A stretch of DNA of 33,273 nt from an uncultured Clostridia bacterium. Lineage in GTDB: Bacteria > Bacillota > Clostridia > TANB77 > CAG-508. Made by a program: the position numbers and the translations under genes. Of this stretch, positions 7,214 through 14,601 are shown in pieces. The stretch lies in contig CAKPSH010000015.1 of the NCBI GenBank assembly GCA_934183325.1, positions 1 through 33,273 on the forward strand, written 5' to 3'. Positions within the stretch are counted from its first letter, which is position 1. Every line of letters begins with the position of its first letter. The notes under the pieces were generated by a model. That model saw only the letters and a list, made by a program, of their open reading frames with translations, ran no database searches and was not told the DNA's origin.

Positions 7214-7241
7214 ACCAAAATCGACATAATTTCATAATATA
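7214..7241 (+). promoter_or_regulatory. possible sigma-K-type promoter before the spoVFB relic
   Basis: AC (7214-7215), 17 bases and CATAATATA (7233-7241) fit the mother-cell sigma-K pattern AC-16/17-CATAnnnTA. This is weak evidence, because such AT-rich strings arise by chance; it is noted because spoVF is a sigma-K gene in Bacillus. Confidence 0.3.
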
Positions 7242-7290
7242 TAATGTAATAGGATATTTTTTGCTTTATGCATAGATAGGGGGCAGTATT

Positions 7291-7870
7291 TTGGAATTAA
7301 AATGTAAAAAAATAGGATTTTGTTTTACAGGTTCATTTTATGCTTTTAAAAATACAATTGATGAAATAAAAAGAATAATGAAAAAAGGAGGAGAAGTAGT
7401 CCCTATAATGTCATATTATGCATATTCTACTAATACCAAATTTGGAAAAGCAAAAGATTTCGTAAATGAAATAGAAAAAATAACTGGAAAGAAAATAATA
7501 CATACTATGCAGGAAGCGGAATACTTATTCAATTACAATGAATTAGATATCATGGTAATTGCACCATGTTCACGGAAATACATTAGCAAAGATGGCAAAC
7601 TCTATAACAGATACACCTGTTTTAGTTGCAGCCAGATCTCATTTAAAAGATGCTAAACCATTGGTATTAGGTATCTGTTGTAAGGATGGTTTAAGTTTAA
7701 ATGCGGAAAATATAGGAAAATTATTAAATAAAAAGGACTTATTTTTTGTCCCATTTAGGCAAGATAATCCGATAACAAAGCCATATTCATTATGCTATGA
7801 TTATAAATATATTATAAGAACTTTAGAAAATGCATTAGAAAAAAGACAAATACAACCTATATTAATATAA
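7291..7870 (+). pseudogene. spoVFB: dipicolinate synthase subunit B, frameshifted
   Basis: The subunit B flavoprotein works with subunit A to make dipicolinate, which fills the spore core. Here the N-terminal half (TTG start at 7291 after AGGGGG; KIGFCFTGSFYAF, then LDIMVIAPC) is intact. The reading frame changes at 7567-7573, and the second half resumes as GNTLAKMANSITDTPVLVAA and ends in IQPILI, the usual family end. Removing one base, most simply the C at 7573, restores APCSGNTLAK and a 192-residue chain of normal length. No homopolymer lies at the break. Subunit A is not upstream, where Bacillus has it. Either the gene is dead, in line with loss of sporulation, or the extra base is a consensus error. 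Confidence 0.88.
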
Positions 7871-7875
7871 AAAGC

Positions 7876-7914
7876 CATCAGGCTGGTAATTGAAATTCAT
7901 TTACCAACCTGATG
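7876..7914 (-). terminator. hairpin terminator between convergent genes
   Basis: A 14-bp stem with one mismatch (7876-7889 with 7901-7914) is followed on the minus strand by GGCTTTTTATATT, a good tail for the gene at 7946-8389. On the plus strand, ATTTTAACTATTTTA could also serve the spoVFB relic. Confidence 0.75.
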
Positions 7915-7945
7915 ATTTTAACTATTTTAAATTGCTTGATTTAGA

Positions 7946-8389
7946 TTAATCATCATATACTTCTTCATCACTTTCGTGTGCATGGCTGTTGTATCCAAAA
8001 AGTTCCAAAAGTTCATACATTTCTTCAGGAGTTTGATGGATGGCTGTCACACGGTCAAGAATCTTATCTCTTGCAACAGTATAATTTGAACATTCAGCAA
8101 GATCACTACAAGCAATCTCGGCTTTTTCTATTAAGCGTTCGCGATAATGAGCCACAGATGAAATCCAAATAAAGTAGTTGTAAAATTTGCGACCAGACCA
8201 AAGTTCAATGTTATACTTATTCTTAAGACAAAGTTGAATTGCTGAATCAAAGCTATCATAAGGATACATCGCATTGTAATTGGGAAGAGTGATTGCATAA
8301 CCTCCATTTTCAACCACCTGCATAGCAATTTTCTTACATACAGATTCGATATAGGATTTACGCTCACACTTGGATAATTCTTTGGACAT
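7946..8389 (-). CDS. small soluble protein of unknown function
   Basis: This 147-residue protein is unrecognised. It has no signal peptide or membrane helix. It contains six cysteines and many aromatic residues (AMYPYDSFDSA near 59-69, GRKFYNYFIWIS near 85-96). The tail is acidic (HESDEEVYDD), after a helical stretch with 'TPEEMYELLELFGYNS'. The start is fixed by GAAAGGAAA before the ATG. Its own promoter (8436-8464) and hairpin terminator (7876-7914) make it a self-contained unit, like the small genes at 1756-3041 and 20275-20481. Its codons are richer in G and C than those of the recombinase gene next door. The recombinase beside it could be connected or incidental. Confidence 0.7.
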   Translation of the reverse strand: MSKELSKCERKSYIESVCKKIAMQVVENGGYAITLPNYNAMYPYDSFDSAIQLCLKNKYNIELWSGRKFYNYFIWISSVAHYRERLIEKAEIACSDLAECSNYTVARDKILDRVTAIHQTPEEMYELLELFGYNSHAHESDEEVYDD

Positions 8390-8435
8390 AGTTGTTTCCT
8401 TTCAGATTAAAGAGTTTATCTTCGGACAAATGTAA

Positions 8436-8464
8436 ATTTTATCATAAAAATATTAAAAATTCAA
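8436..8464 (-). promoter_or_regulatory. promoter of 7946-8389
   Basis: On the minus strand, TTGAAT (8459-8464), 17 bases and TAAAAT (8436-8441), with TATGA just before the -10 box. Confidence 0.6.
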
Positions 8465-8490
8465 TGTTTAAATTTGAAATTTACATAAAA

Positions 8491-9492
8491 TTAGAAATCT
8501 GCTAAAGGGTTATTTTCAACGGCACTTCTGACTTGGTCATTAGATACATGTGTATAAATCTCTGTAGTAGAGATACTATCATGTCCAAGTAATACTTGTA
8601 ATGCTCTAATATCAACATCTCCATATTGATACATTAAAGTGGCAGCAGTGTGTCTTAATTTATGAACAGAATATTTTTTTGAATCAATGCCAGCTTTTTT
8701 TAATTCTTCTTTAACAACATATTGAACAGTTCTATTAGCTATTCTTTCATGTCTTTCTGAAAGAAATAGGGCATCTTTGTCCTCGATCTTTGTAATGTCA
8801 GTTGGTCTAACTCTTAGATATGAATTTAAAGCTCTCATGCAAGCATTATTAAGATATATTGTTCTTTCCTTATTTCCTTTTCCAATAACGGTCATCTTAT
8901 TTTCTGAAAAATCTATATCTTTAATATTAATTCCTACTAGTTCAGAAAGACGCATACCACAATTTAAGAAAAGAGTGATAATTGCAAAATCACGTTCTAG
9001 ATTTCTGTTCTTTCTATCATTAGCTGAAATTTCTTGAGCAGAACTTAAAAGCTTTTGACTGTCTTCTAGTGATAAGTATTTTGGTAGTCTTCTTTCAAGT
9101 TTAGGATTCTCTAAGTCAGCAGAAGGGTCTTTATCTAGTTTAAATTCTTCATCCTTACATGTAAGATAATGAAAAAAAACTCTAATTGTTGATGATTTTC
9201 TAGCAATAGTAGTTGCCTTACAATTTTCAGTAGTTCTTAAAGTAGAAAGATAATAACGAATATCAGATAACTTTATTTTCTTTATAACATCAAAAGAAAC
9301 ATCTTTATATATTATTTTTTTAAATTCATTTTCGTCTTCAGTTAAAGTACAATATCGTTGCTTTATAAATCTAAGAAAATTAGCTAAATCATAATTATAT
9401 TCTCTAACAGAATTTGGAGATTTATTTAGTGTTACTAAACTGTAATCTAGAAAAGCATTCAAATAATCTGGGTTATCTAATCTATTTATCAT
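8491..9492 (-). CDS. tyrosine recombinase, XerC/XerD family
   Basis: This 333-residue site-specific recombinase cuts and rejoins DNA through a tyrosine. The N-terminal SAM-like core-binding domain covers about 1-115. The catalytic domain has Arg181 (CGMRLSEL), Lys205 (GKGNKER), His277 and Arg280 (HKLRHTAAT), His304 (LLGHDSISTT) and the nucleophile Tyr313 (EIYTHV). All six active residues are present. Length and motif spacing match the chromosomal Xer recombinases of Clostridia, which resolve chromosome dimers, better than phage integrases, which usually carry an arm-binding domain. GAAAGGAAG precedes the ATG. No attachment sites or other mobile-element genes were found next to it, so I treat it as Xer-like. 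A role in moving the small gene at 7946-8389 cannot be excluded. Confidence 0.9.
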   Translation of the reverse strand: MINRLDNPDYLNAFLDYSLVTLNKSPNSVREYNYDLANFLRFIKQRYCTLTEDENEFKKIIYKDVSFDVIKKIKLSDIRYYLSTLRTTENCKATTIARKSSTIRVFFHYLTCKDEEFKLDKDPSADLENPKLERRLPKYLSLEDSQKLLSSAQEISANDRKNRNLERDFAIITLFLNCGMRLSELVGINIKDIDFSENKMTVIGKGNKERTIYLNNACMRALNSYLRVRPTDITKIEDKDALFLSERHERIANRTVQYVVKEELKKAGIDSKKYSVHKLRHTAATLMYQYGDVDIRALQVLLGHDSISTTEIYTHVSNDQVRSAVENNPLADF

Positions 9493-9637
9493 GATAAAAC
9501 TTCCTTTCGTAATATAAATATATATGTGAGAAAGCTCTAAGAACTTTCATAATACATAAATAAATTATATAAATAAAAGAAAAAAATTACAAGAAAAATA
9601 TCATGCAAAGTTAAATTTCTTTTATTATTTTTAATTA

Positions 9638-9667
9638 TTGACAAAAATATATAAAAAATAATATCAT
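9638..9667 (+). promoter_or_regulatory. promoter of the HAD-CPBP pair
   Basis: TTGACA (9638-9643), 18 bases and TATCAT (9662-9667). The -35 box is perfect and the -10 box is moderate. It lies 25 bases before the start at 9692. Confidence 0.55.
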
Positions 9668-9691
9668 ATAGTAGTGAAAAGGGGTGAAAAA

Positions 9692-10309
9692 ATGATAAAA
9701 AACATAGTATTTGATGTAGGAAATATTATAGTTAAAGGAAAACCAAAAGATGCATTGAAGTATATTGAATTAGACGAGAAATACAAAGAAATTATAAAGA
9801 AAGTAATATTTGAAAATCCTGATTGGAAAAAGCTTGATTATGGAGATTTAGATTTTGATGAATACTTTGAGATAAATAAGGATAAATTGCCTGAAAATAT
9901 TATAGATATTGCCAAAGATTGTTTATTCAAATCAGTTGAGTATAGAAAATTTAATGAAAATATAATATCTTTGATAAAGAAACTTTATGAAAACGGTTAC
10001 AAAATATATATTTTATCAGATAATAATGTTAATACATATAATTATTTAAAAAAATCAGAACTAAATGATTATATAAGTGGATGGTGTGTTTCTGCTTTTT
10101 ATGGAGAAGTTAAAGAAGGAAAAAAATTATATAAGATATTATTTGATACTTTTAAATTGAATCCAGATGAATGTTATTTTATAGATGATAGAGAAAAGAA
10201 TATTCAAATTGGAAAAGAATATGGAATGGATGGATTTAATTTGGATTGGGAAAAACATAACTATAATGAATTAATACAACAGATGAAGAATAAAAAAATA
10301 GAGATATGA
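9692..10309 (+). CDS. HAD-family hydrolase
   Basis: This 205-residue cytoplasmic phosphatase-like protein opens with IKNIVFDVGNIIVKG. That is HAD motif I with Asp8, but the usual second Asp (DxD) is replaced by Gly-Asn, as in YihX-type HADs (FDxGNVxxxx). Motif II is ILSDNN (about 111-116). Lys of motif III lies in GEVKEGKKLYKIL, and motif IV is CYFIDDREKNI (about 159-169). The helical cap lies between about 20 and 95. I use the ATG at 9692, since AAAAGGGG is 7 bases upstream; an in-frame GTG at 9674 lies before that site. It is followed 10 bases later by the CPBP protease gene, probably as an operon. The substrate is unknown; sugar phosphates or FMN-like phosphates are typical of the subgroup. 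Confidence 0.85.
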   Translation: MIKNIVFDVGNIIVKGKPKDALKYIELDEKYKEIIKKVIFENPDWKKLDYGDLDFDEYFEINKDKLPENIIDIAKDCLFKSVEYRKFNENIISLIKKLYENGYKIYILSDNNVNTYNYLKKSELNDYISGWCVSAFYGEVKEGKKLYKILFDTFKLNPDECYFIDDREKNIQIGKEYGMDGFNLDWEKHNYNELIQQMKNKKIEI

Positions 10310-10319
10310 GGGGAAGAGA

Positions 10320-11114
10320 ATGAAGAAAAATATTAAAGAAAATAAAATATTGTTTTGTATACTATTAGCAGTAATATTTATTATAATAGCTAAAGTAACA
10401 GGATTAATATTTAAAGGAGCAACACCATCTGTATTTATTGATTGCTTAAAAGAAGCTATTTTTGCAGTAGGTGCATATATATTATTAAAATGGGCAGGAA
10501 AAAATGATATATTAAAAAAGAAAACTGAAGGATTAGGAAAAGGACTACTTATAGGAGGATTTTTAACTGTAATAACAGTATTATCAATATTGGGATTTTT
10601 CTTAAATGCAGACAATATAGAGAATATAACTTCAATTGGAAATCTTATATTTTTTACATTAGAAGCAATTTTAATAGGAGTTGCAGAAGAATTTGTATTT
10701 AGAGGTGCTATTCAAACTACATTGTATGATTATTTTGGAAAGGATACTAGAAAGGGTGTTTATAAATCAATATTATGCACAGGAATAATCTTTGGGCTTA
10801 TACATATTGCAAACATAATATCAGGAGCATCTGTAGGTGGCTCTATTGTGCAAGCAATAAATGCAATTGCGGTAGGAAGCTATTTTGGAGCTATATTTTA
10901 CAGATCAGATAATATATGGTCAGTAGTAATCTTGCATGCATTGCTTGACTTTAATGGATTAAAGGAAGCGGCTTTACTAGGAAAAGGATCAGCTATTGAA
11001 ACGATTTCTGCCTATGGAGAAACTGGAATAGCTGTAATTTTCAGTGTGATTTTATATTTAGGATTGACAGCATTTATTTTACGAAAATCTAAAGTGAAAT
11101 TACCAGAAAAATGA
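10320..11114 (+). CDS. CPBP-family intramembrane metalloprotease
   Basis: This 264-residue multi-pass membrane protein of the CAAX-protease/bacteriocin-processing (Abi) family has about seven hydrophobic segments. The conserved glutamate pair and arginine appear as Glu123, Glu124 and Arg128 (AEEFVFRGA). The second motif is FGLIHI with His162, and the third is ILHALLDFNG with His206. All metal-binding residues are present, so it should be active. Bacterial members often process or give immunity to small peptides, but the target here is unknown and no bacteriocin precursor is nearby. GAGGGGAAGAG precedes the ATG. It overlaps nothing and sits 10 bases after the HAD gene, so the two are probably co-transcribed from 9638. 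Confidence 0.9.
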   Translation: MKKNIKENKILFCILLAVIFIIIAKVTGLIFKGATPSVFIDCLKEAIFAVGAYILLKWAGKNDILKKKTEGLGKGLLIGGFLTVITVLSILGFFLNADNIENITSIGNLIFFTLEAILIGVAEEFVFRGAIQTTLYDYFGKDTRKGVYKSILCTGIIFGLIHIANIISGASVGGSIVQAINAIAVGSYFGAIFYRSDNIWSVVILHALLDFNGLKEAALLGKGSAIETISAYGETGIAVIFSVILYLGLTAFILRKSKVKLPEK

Positions 11115-11140
11115 GAAAAAATAGTACAATGGAAGGTCTA

Positions 11141-11169
11141 TTGACTATTTTAAATTATGGATATATAAT
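11141..11169 (+). promoter_or_regulatory. promoter of the WHH nuclease gene
   Basis: TTGACT (11141-11146), 17 bases and TATAAT (11164-11169) give a strong sigma-A match. The leader that follows is about 60 bases and includes two CACTCA repeats (11191, 11208); their meaning is unclear. Confidence 0.7.
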
Positions 11170-11236
11170 ATATAGGTTCAGTTTTTGAAACACTCACACG
11201 CAAAAAACACTCAGACATGATATGGAGGAGGAAAAA

Positions 11237-11992
11237 ATGGACGTATTTATTTTATTTGTGACCGGAACAGTATCAGCACTTGAAATATTTCTGCTATTAA
11301 ATTTGATTATTGAAGGCAGGAAAAGAGAAGCACTTTTGGCAGAATTTACATTTTCGTTTGTCATACTACTATATTTTTTAGTTATACTAGGAGTAAAATG
11401 GAAAGTAATTGCAGGAATTTGTATTGCAGAATATGCTTTCGTAAAGTCTTTTATAATACTTTTTATGATTATAGCACGGAAATATTGCTTTTATATTGTA
11501 AAAAGACTAGCTATAGAAAAAAGAAAGCATAAGGAAACGTGGTTCAGTAGAAGATACAGAAATAGTAAAAGACTAAAAAAAGTTCAAATGGTTAGGAAGG
11601 TCAAATGTTTTCCAAGGCTCAAATTAGGTCTACCAGGAATGGCATATCAAAGACATGCTATAACCAAGGTAAAATTTGACAGAAATGGATTCCCAAAGTT
11701 TAGTGCACGTTATACAATTAAGCTAAAAGTTATGGACCGGAATAAAACAAGACAGTATCATTTTTATATATGTAATATATTACTGTATGAAAAGGTAAGT
11801 GCTAGTCCTGAACTTAGGCGTAAATTACAATTAACTAAAAAAGATGTGATACTTTTATCACAGGGTGAGACGCCAAAAAAGTATGTTTGGCATCACCACC
11901 AAAATTATGGTGTAATGCAACTTGTCGATCGGTCTATACATGAAAAAACATACCATATTGGAGGTTTTTCTATTTGGGGAGGTCAAGAATAA
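11237..11992 (+). CDS. membrane-anchored HNH/Endo VII-type nuclease with WHH motif
   Basis: This is a 251-residue protein. The N-terminal 90 residues hold about three membrane helices, followed by a Lys/Arg-rich linker (about 90-125). The C-terminal domain carries 'GFPKFSARY' and then WHHH at 218-221 (KYVWHHHQNYGVMQLV), with His235 and His240 (YHIGG). That is the layout of the WHH branch of HNH/Endo VII nucleases, known as toxin tips in polymorphic toxin systems: W-HH, MQLV, H, H-x-GG. The start is the ATG at 11237 after GGAGGAGG; an ATG at 11222 would place the start inside the ribosome site. It is a single gene with a strong promoter and terminator. No repeat-rich carrier region and no immunity gene are adjacent, which is unusual. 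It may be a defence or DNA-processing nuclease rather than a secreted toxin. Confidence 0.8.
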   Translation: MDVFILFVTGTVSALEIFLLLNLIIEGRKREALLAEFTFSFVILLYFLVILGVKWKVIAGICIAEYAFVKSFIILFMIIARKYCFYIVKRLAIEKRKHKETWFSRRYRNSKRLKKVQMVRKVKCFPRLKLGLPGMAYQRHAITKVKFDRNGFPKFSARYTIKLKVMDRNKTRQYHFYICNILLYEKVSASPELRRKLQLTKKDVILLSQGETPKKYVWHHHQNYGVMQLVDRSIHEKTYHIGGFSIWGGQE

Positions 11993-12007
11993 GAAAATAA
12001 ATATGTT

Positions 12008-12045
12008 AAAGCTCGTGATTTGCAAAATGCAGTCACGGGCTTTTT
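12008..12045 (+). terminator. terminator of the WHH nuclease gene
   Basis: An 11-bp stem with one G-T pair (12008-12018 with 12033-12043) runs directly into five T residues. It is a canonical factor-independent terminator. Confidence 0.85.
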
Positions 12046-12065
12046 ATAATAAAAGTAACAATAGT

Positions 12066-12094
12066 TTGCAAATAGTTTAAGTTTATGATATAAA
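12066..12094 (+). promoter_or_regulatory. promoter of the merR-type operon
   Basis: TTGCAA (12066-12071), 17 bases and TATAAA (12089-12094). The spacer is normal rather than the 19-20 bases of MerR-activated promoters, so this is probably not a MerR target. Confidence 0.6.
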
Positions 12095-12122
12095 ATAAGA
12101 CATAAATCAAAGGAGAAAAGAA

Positions 12123-12140
12123 ATGAAAAAGGAGGAATAA
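12123..12140 (+). CDS. five-codon leader minicistron before the MerR gene
   Basis: ATG AAA AAG GAG GAA TAA, with its own AAAGGAG 8 bases upstream, encodes MKKEE. It contains the ribosome site of the MerR gene and stops two bases before that gene's ATG. It could couple or limit translation of the regulator, but it may also be chance in A/G-rich DNA. Confidence 0.35.
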   Translation: MKKEE

Positions 12141-12142
12141 AA

Positions 12143-12520
12143 ATGACAATAGCAGAAGTAAGTAAAAAATATGATACAACACCAGATACATTAAGATATT
12201 ATGAGAAAATAGGACTCATTTCTAACGTACCAAGAAATAAAAATGGTATAAGAAATTATGATGAAAAAACATGCAAAAGAATAGAATTTGTAAAATGTAT
12301 GAGAAATGCAGGAGTAGAGATTTTAAGCGAATATATTACTTTACTAGAACAAGGAAAAGAAACAGTCAAAGAAAGAAAAAAATTATTAGAAGAACAAAGA
12401 GAAAAACTACTTGAAAAACAAAAAAACATCATAGAAACATTAGAAAGACTAGATTATAAAATAAATTTGTATAATGAAATTGAACAAGGGAAAAGAAAAG
12501 ATTTCTCAGAAGAATCTTAA
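12143..12520 (+). CDS. MerR-family transcriptional regulator
   Basis: This 125-residue regulator has the N-terminal winged helix of the family: TIAEVSKKYDTTPDTLRYYEKIGLI (helix-turn-helix, residues 2-26) and then NGIRNYDEKTCKRIEFVKCMRNAG (wing and third helix). A long dimerisation coiled coil follows at about 75-115 (repeated ERKKLLEEQREKLLEKQ). The short tail has no cysteine metal-binding pair, which speaks against a metal sensor. Members of this subgroup often respond to aldehydes or drugs and regulate adjacent redox genes, but no such gene lies here. The next gene follows 18 bases later on the same strand. AGGAGG sits 7 bases before the start. Confidence 0.9.
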   Translation: MTIAEVSKKYDTTPDTLRYYEKIGLISNVPRNKNGIRNYDEKTCKRIEFVKCMRNAGVEILSEYITLLEQGKETVKERKKLLEEQREKLLEKQKNIIETLERLDYKINLYNEIEQGKRKDFSEES

Positions 12521-12538
12521 TAAAATGGAGAAGTTTAT

Positions 12539-13288
12539 ATGGAAGAAAAAAGTTATGATTTAAATATAAAAAGAGTAGTAAAGAAAATAATAATATTTAG
12601 CATTATATTTTGCGGATTTTTAATTGGATATATATTAATAGAAAACAATGAAACCTTCAAAGATTCAATGACTAAAACTTTATTATTTTCAGAAGAACCA
12701 ATGTATGCTATATATCCAAAAGCAATGTTTATGGTAGGTGCTATAATTACTATTTTATATGATTTATATCTAATTATACTGTTATTGTATAGAAGAAAAA
12801 AAGTATTAAGTATTTCTGAAAATAAAATAATTTATTATTCACCAGACTATGGAAAATTAGAAGTTTCAAATGAACAAATTGAAAATATAATGTTTTCAAA
12901 TAATCAGTTAAAATTAGATTTTGGAAAGAAAGAATTTAAAAAGAAATTGTCTTACAGAATATGGGGATTTATAAGAAGTGCTTGGGAATTTAGAAGCTTT
13001 AGTGAAGTTTTTATTATAAATTTGGATTATATAAAATGTGATCCAAATGAAGTATTAAAAACAACTTTTGAATGTGGATTAGGTAAAGGAAGTAAAGAAG
13101 CAGTTGATATAATAAATAAAACGCTAGAGACTAATAATTGTAAAGAAATAAAGCAATTAAGTAAAGAGAGTTTAGAAAAACTAGTTATAGATTTATATAA
13201 TTCAGAAAATTTAACTCAATATAAAATAGCAATACTTACAGGTATTAGTGCTAATAAAGTTTCAAATTTAATAAAAAAGGAGAAATAA
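12539..13288 (+). CDS. two-helix membrane protein with a possible C-terminal HTH
   Basis: This 249-residue protein is unnamed. It has membrane helices at about 14-33 and 60-83. A cytoplasmic beta-rich domain follows at about 88-185 (VLSISENKIIYYSPDYGKLE, then paired strands), resembling the PH-like fold of small bacterial membrane proteins. Residues about 200-249 look separate: LSKESLEKLVIDLYNSE, then LTQYKIAILTGISANKVSNL, a helix-turn-helix pattern like those of sigma-region-4 or Trp-repressor-type modules, ending KKEK. Together this suggests a membrane-tethered DNA-binding protein, although the HTH could be a protein-binding module. It lies between a MerR gene and a hydrolase with only 18 and 1 bases of spacing, so it is probably co-transcribed with both. 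Confidence 0.6.
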   Translation: MEEKSYDLNIKRVVKKIIIFSIIFCGFLIGYILIENNETFKDSMTKTLLFSEEPMYAIYPKAMFMVGAIITILYDLYLIILLLYRRKKVLSISENKIIYYSPDYGKLEVSNEQIENIMFSNNQLKLDFGKKEFKKKLSYRIWGFIRSAWEFRSFSEVFIINLDYIKCDPNEVLKTTFECGLGKGSKEAVDIINKTLETNNCKEIKQLSKESLEKLVIDLYNSENLTQYKIAILTGISANKVSNLIKKEK

Positions 13289-13289
13289 A

Positions 13290-13868
13290 ATGAAAAAACT
13301 AGAAGAAATAACTAAATTAGTAATTAATGTAGATATGGTAAATGGATTTGTAAAAGAAGGTGCAATGGCTGATAGATATATAGAACATATCATTCCAGAA
13401 CACAAGAAAATAATGAAACAAATAGTAAATGAGCAAGAAGGATTAGCAATTGTAAAAGACACACATAAAAAAGATTGCATTGAATTTAATAGATTCCCTG
13501 TACATTGTGTTGAAGGAACAGAAGAAGCGGAATTAATTGAAGAATTAAAAGAATTTGAATCAAGTGCTATTGTATATAAGAAAAATTCAACAAGTACAAT
13601 ATATGCACCAAAGTTTATTGAAGATATTGATAAAATGAAGAAACTTGAAAAAGTAATAATTATAGGTTGCTGTACAGATATATGCATTCTAAATTTAGCA
13701 ATACCTCTAAAGAATTATTTTGATCAAAAAGATAGAAATATAGAAATCATAGTACCTAAAAATGCAGTTGAAACATATAATAGTGATATTCATAATAGAG
13801 ATGAATATAATGAAATGGCATTTAAATTAATGAAACAAGCAGGAGTAAATTTAGTAGAAAGGATATAA
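13290..13868 (+). CDS. nicotinamidase-like cysteine hydrolase (isochorismatase fold)
   Basis: This 192-residue cytoplasmic amidase has the family triad: Asp15 in VINVDMVNGF, Lys97 or 98 in YKKNSTS, and the nucleophile Cys128 in IIGCCTDIC. The metal-site pattern of nicotinamidases is also present: Asp57 and His59 (KDTH) and His72 (FPVHC). That makes deamidation of nicotinamide to nicotinate, for NAD salvage, the leading guess, with other amidases possible. The cis-peptide motif before the cysteine is present. It starts one base after the preceding stop, with AAAAGGAG inside the end of that gene, so translation is likely coupled. Length is close to PncA. Confidence 0.8.
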   Translation: MKKLEEITKLVINVDMVNGFVKEGAMADRYIEHIIPEHKKIMKQIVNEQEGLAIVKDTHKKDCIEFNRFPVHCVEGTEEAELIEELKEFESSAIVYKKNSTSTIYAPKFIEDIDKMKKLEKVIIIGCCTDICILNLAIPLKNYFDQKDRNIEIIVPKNAVETYNSDIHNRDEYNEMAFKLMKQAGVNLVERI

Positions 13869-13917
13869 TTTAATCGATAGATGTAAAGAATCTGAAGGAA
13901 ACAAATAAGCAATTTAT

Positions 13918-13946
13918 TTGTAATATCTAGGTAAATATGGTAAAAT
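13918..13946 (+). promoter_or_regulatory. promoter of 13989-14477
   Basis: TTGTAA (13918-13923), 17 bases and TAAAAT (13941-13946), with TATGG just before the -10 box. Confidence 0.6.
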
Positions 13947-13988
13947 ATAAACAATAGATAAAGAAATAATACAAAGGAGGAAGGCAAA

Positions 13989-14477
13989 GTGGAAAATAAA
14001 CAAGCAAGAAGAGAAGAGTTTGATGCTGAAAAAGTAATGGATATGACAAGAGAAGAGGCAATTGCTTTCTTAGGAGACGAGAATGCTAATAGGGTCAATG
14101 AAGGTTTAAAAAATGGAACACTTAGTTATAGCGAGTTTGATAAAATATGCAAAGAAAGCTTTCCAGTAATTCAACAAGCAACATTAGTAAGAAACGTTAT
14201 TGTTACCAAATTATCAAAATCTGAATGTTTCAGTATGTTTGAATCAAACAAAGAAAAGCAAAGACAATATGCAGAAATAGAAAAATTTCGTGAAAAGGCA
14301 GAGAACGGTGAACTTACACAAGAAGATTTAAAGTATTTATGTGATCAAGTATTTGGAAAAGACTCAGATTTGTCAAAGAGAATGCAAAGAGAACTTATTG
14401 CAAGAGGGAAAGTAAAGACAAGTAACACACCACAAATGAATACAGAAAGAAATAATTCAGATTTAGAACGAGATTAA
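13989..14477 (+). CDS. conserved-looking protein of unknown function
   Basis: This 162-residue protein starts at a GTG after AAAGGAGGAAGG. It is soluble, highly charged and almost entirely helical by composition. Two similar segments, 'MTREEAIAFLGDENANRVNEGLKNGTLSYSE' near 19-49 and 'AEIEKFREKAENGELTQEDLKYLC' near 95-118, share the theme of a helix, then 'NG-x-L-[ST]', then an acidic helix. This may be an internal repeat. The last 25 residues are polar and probably disordered. It has its own promoter and a strong terminator (14533-14562), so it is a single-gene unit. I do not recognise the family. Confidence 0.7.
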   Translation: MENKQARREEFDAEKVMDMTREEAIAFLGDENANRVNEGLKNGTLSYSEFDKICKESFPVIQQATLVRNVIVTKLSKSECFSMFESNKEKQRQYAEIEKFREKAENGELTQEDLKYLCDQVFGKDSDLSKRMQRELIARGKVKTSNTPQMNTERNNSDLERD

Positions 14478-14532
14478 TTGGCTAAAATACAAAGAAAAAA
14501 ATGAAATGCAAGGAGATTTATATAAGATAAAG

Positions 14533-14562
14533 AAGATGATTAGTTGATAATCATCTTTTTTT
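14533..14562 (+). terminator. factor-independent terminator
   Basis: AAGATGATTA (14533-14542) pairs perfectly with TAATCATCTT (14548-14557) across a 5-base loop and is followed by a T run. Confidence 0.9.
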
Positions 14563-14601
14563 ATGATATAACAATTAGATGTGCAAGAAAGAAGGTAAAA
14601 A

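Noticed and set aside
7559..7870. A separate small gene starting at 7559
   Set aside because: It is the second half of dipicolinate synthase B, in the frame after the lesion, and has no ribosome site of its own.
11993..12142. An immunity gene for the WHH nuclease
   Set aside because: The gap holds only a terminator, a promoter and a five-codon frame, and the next gene is a MerR regulator.
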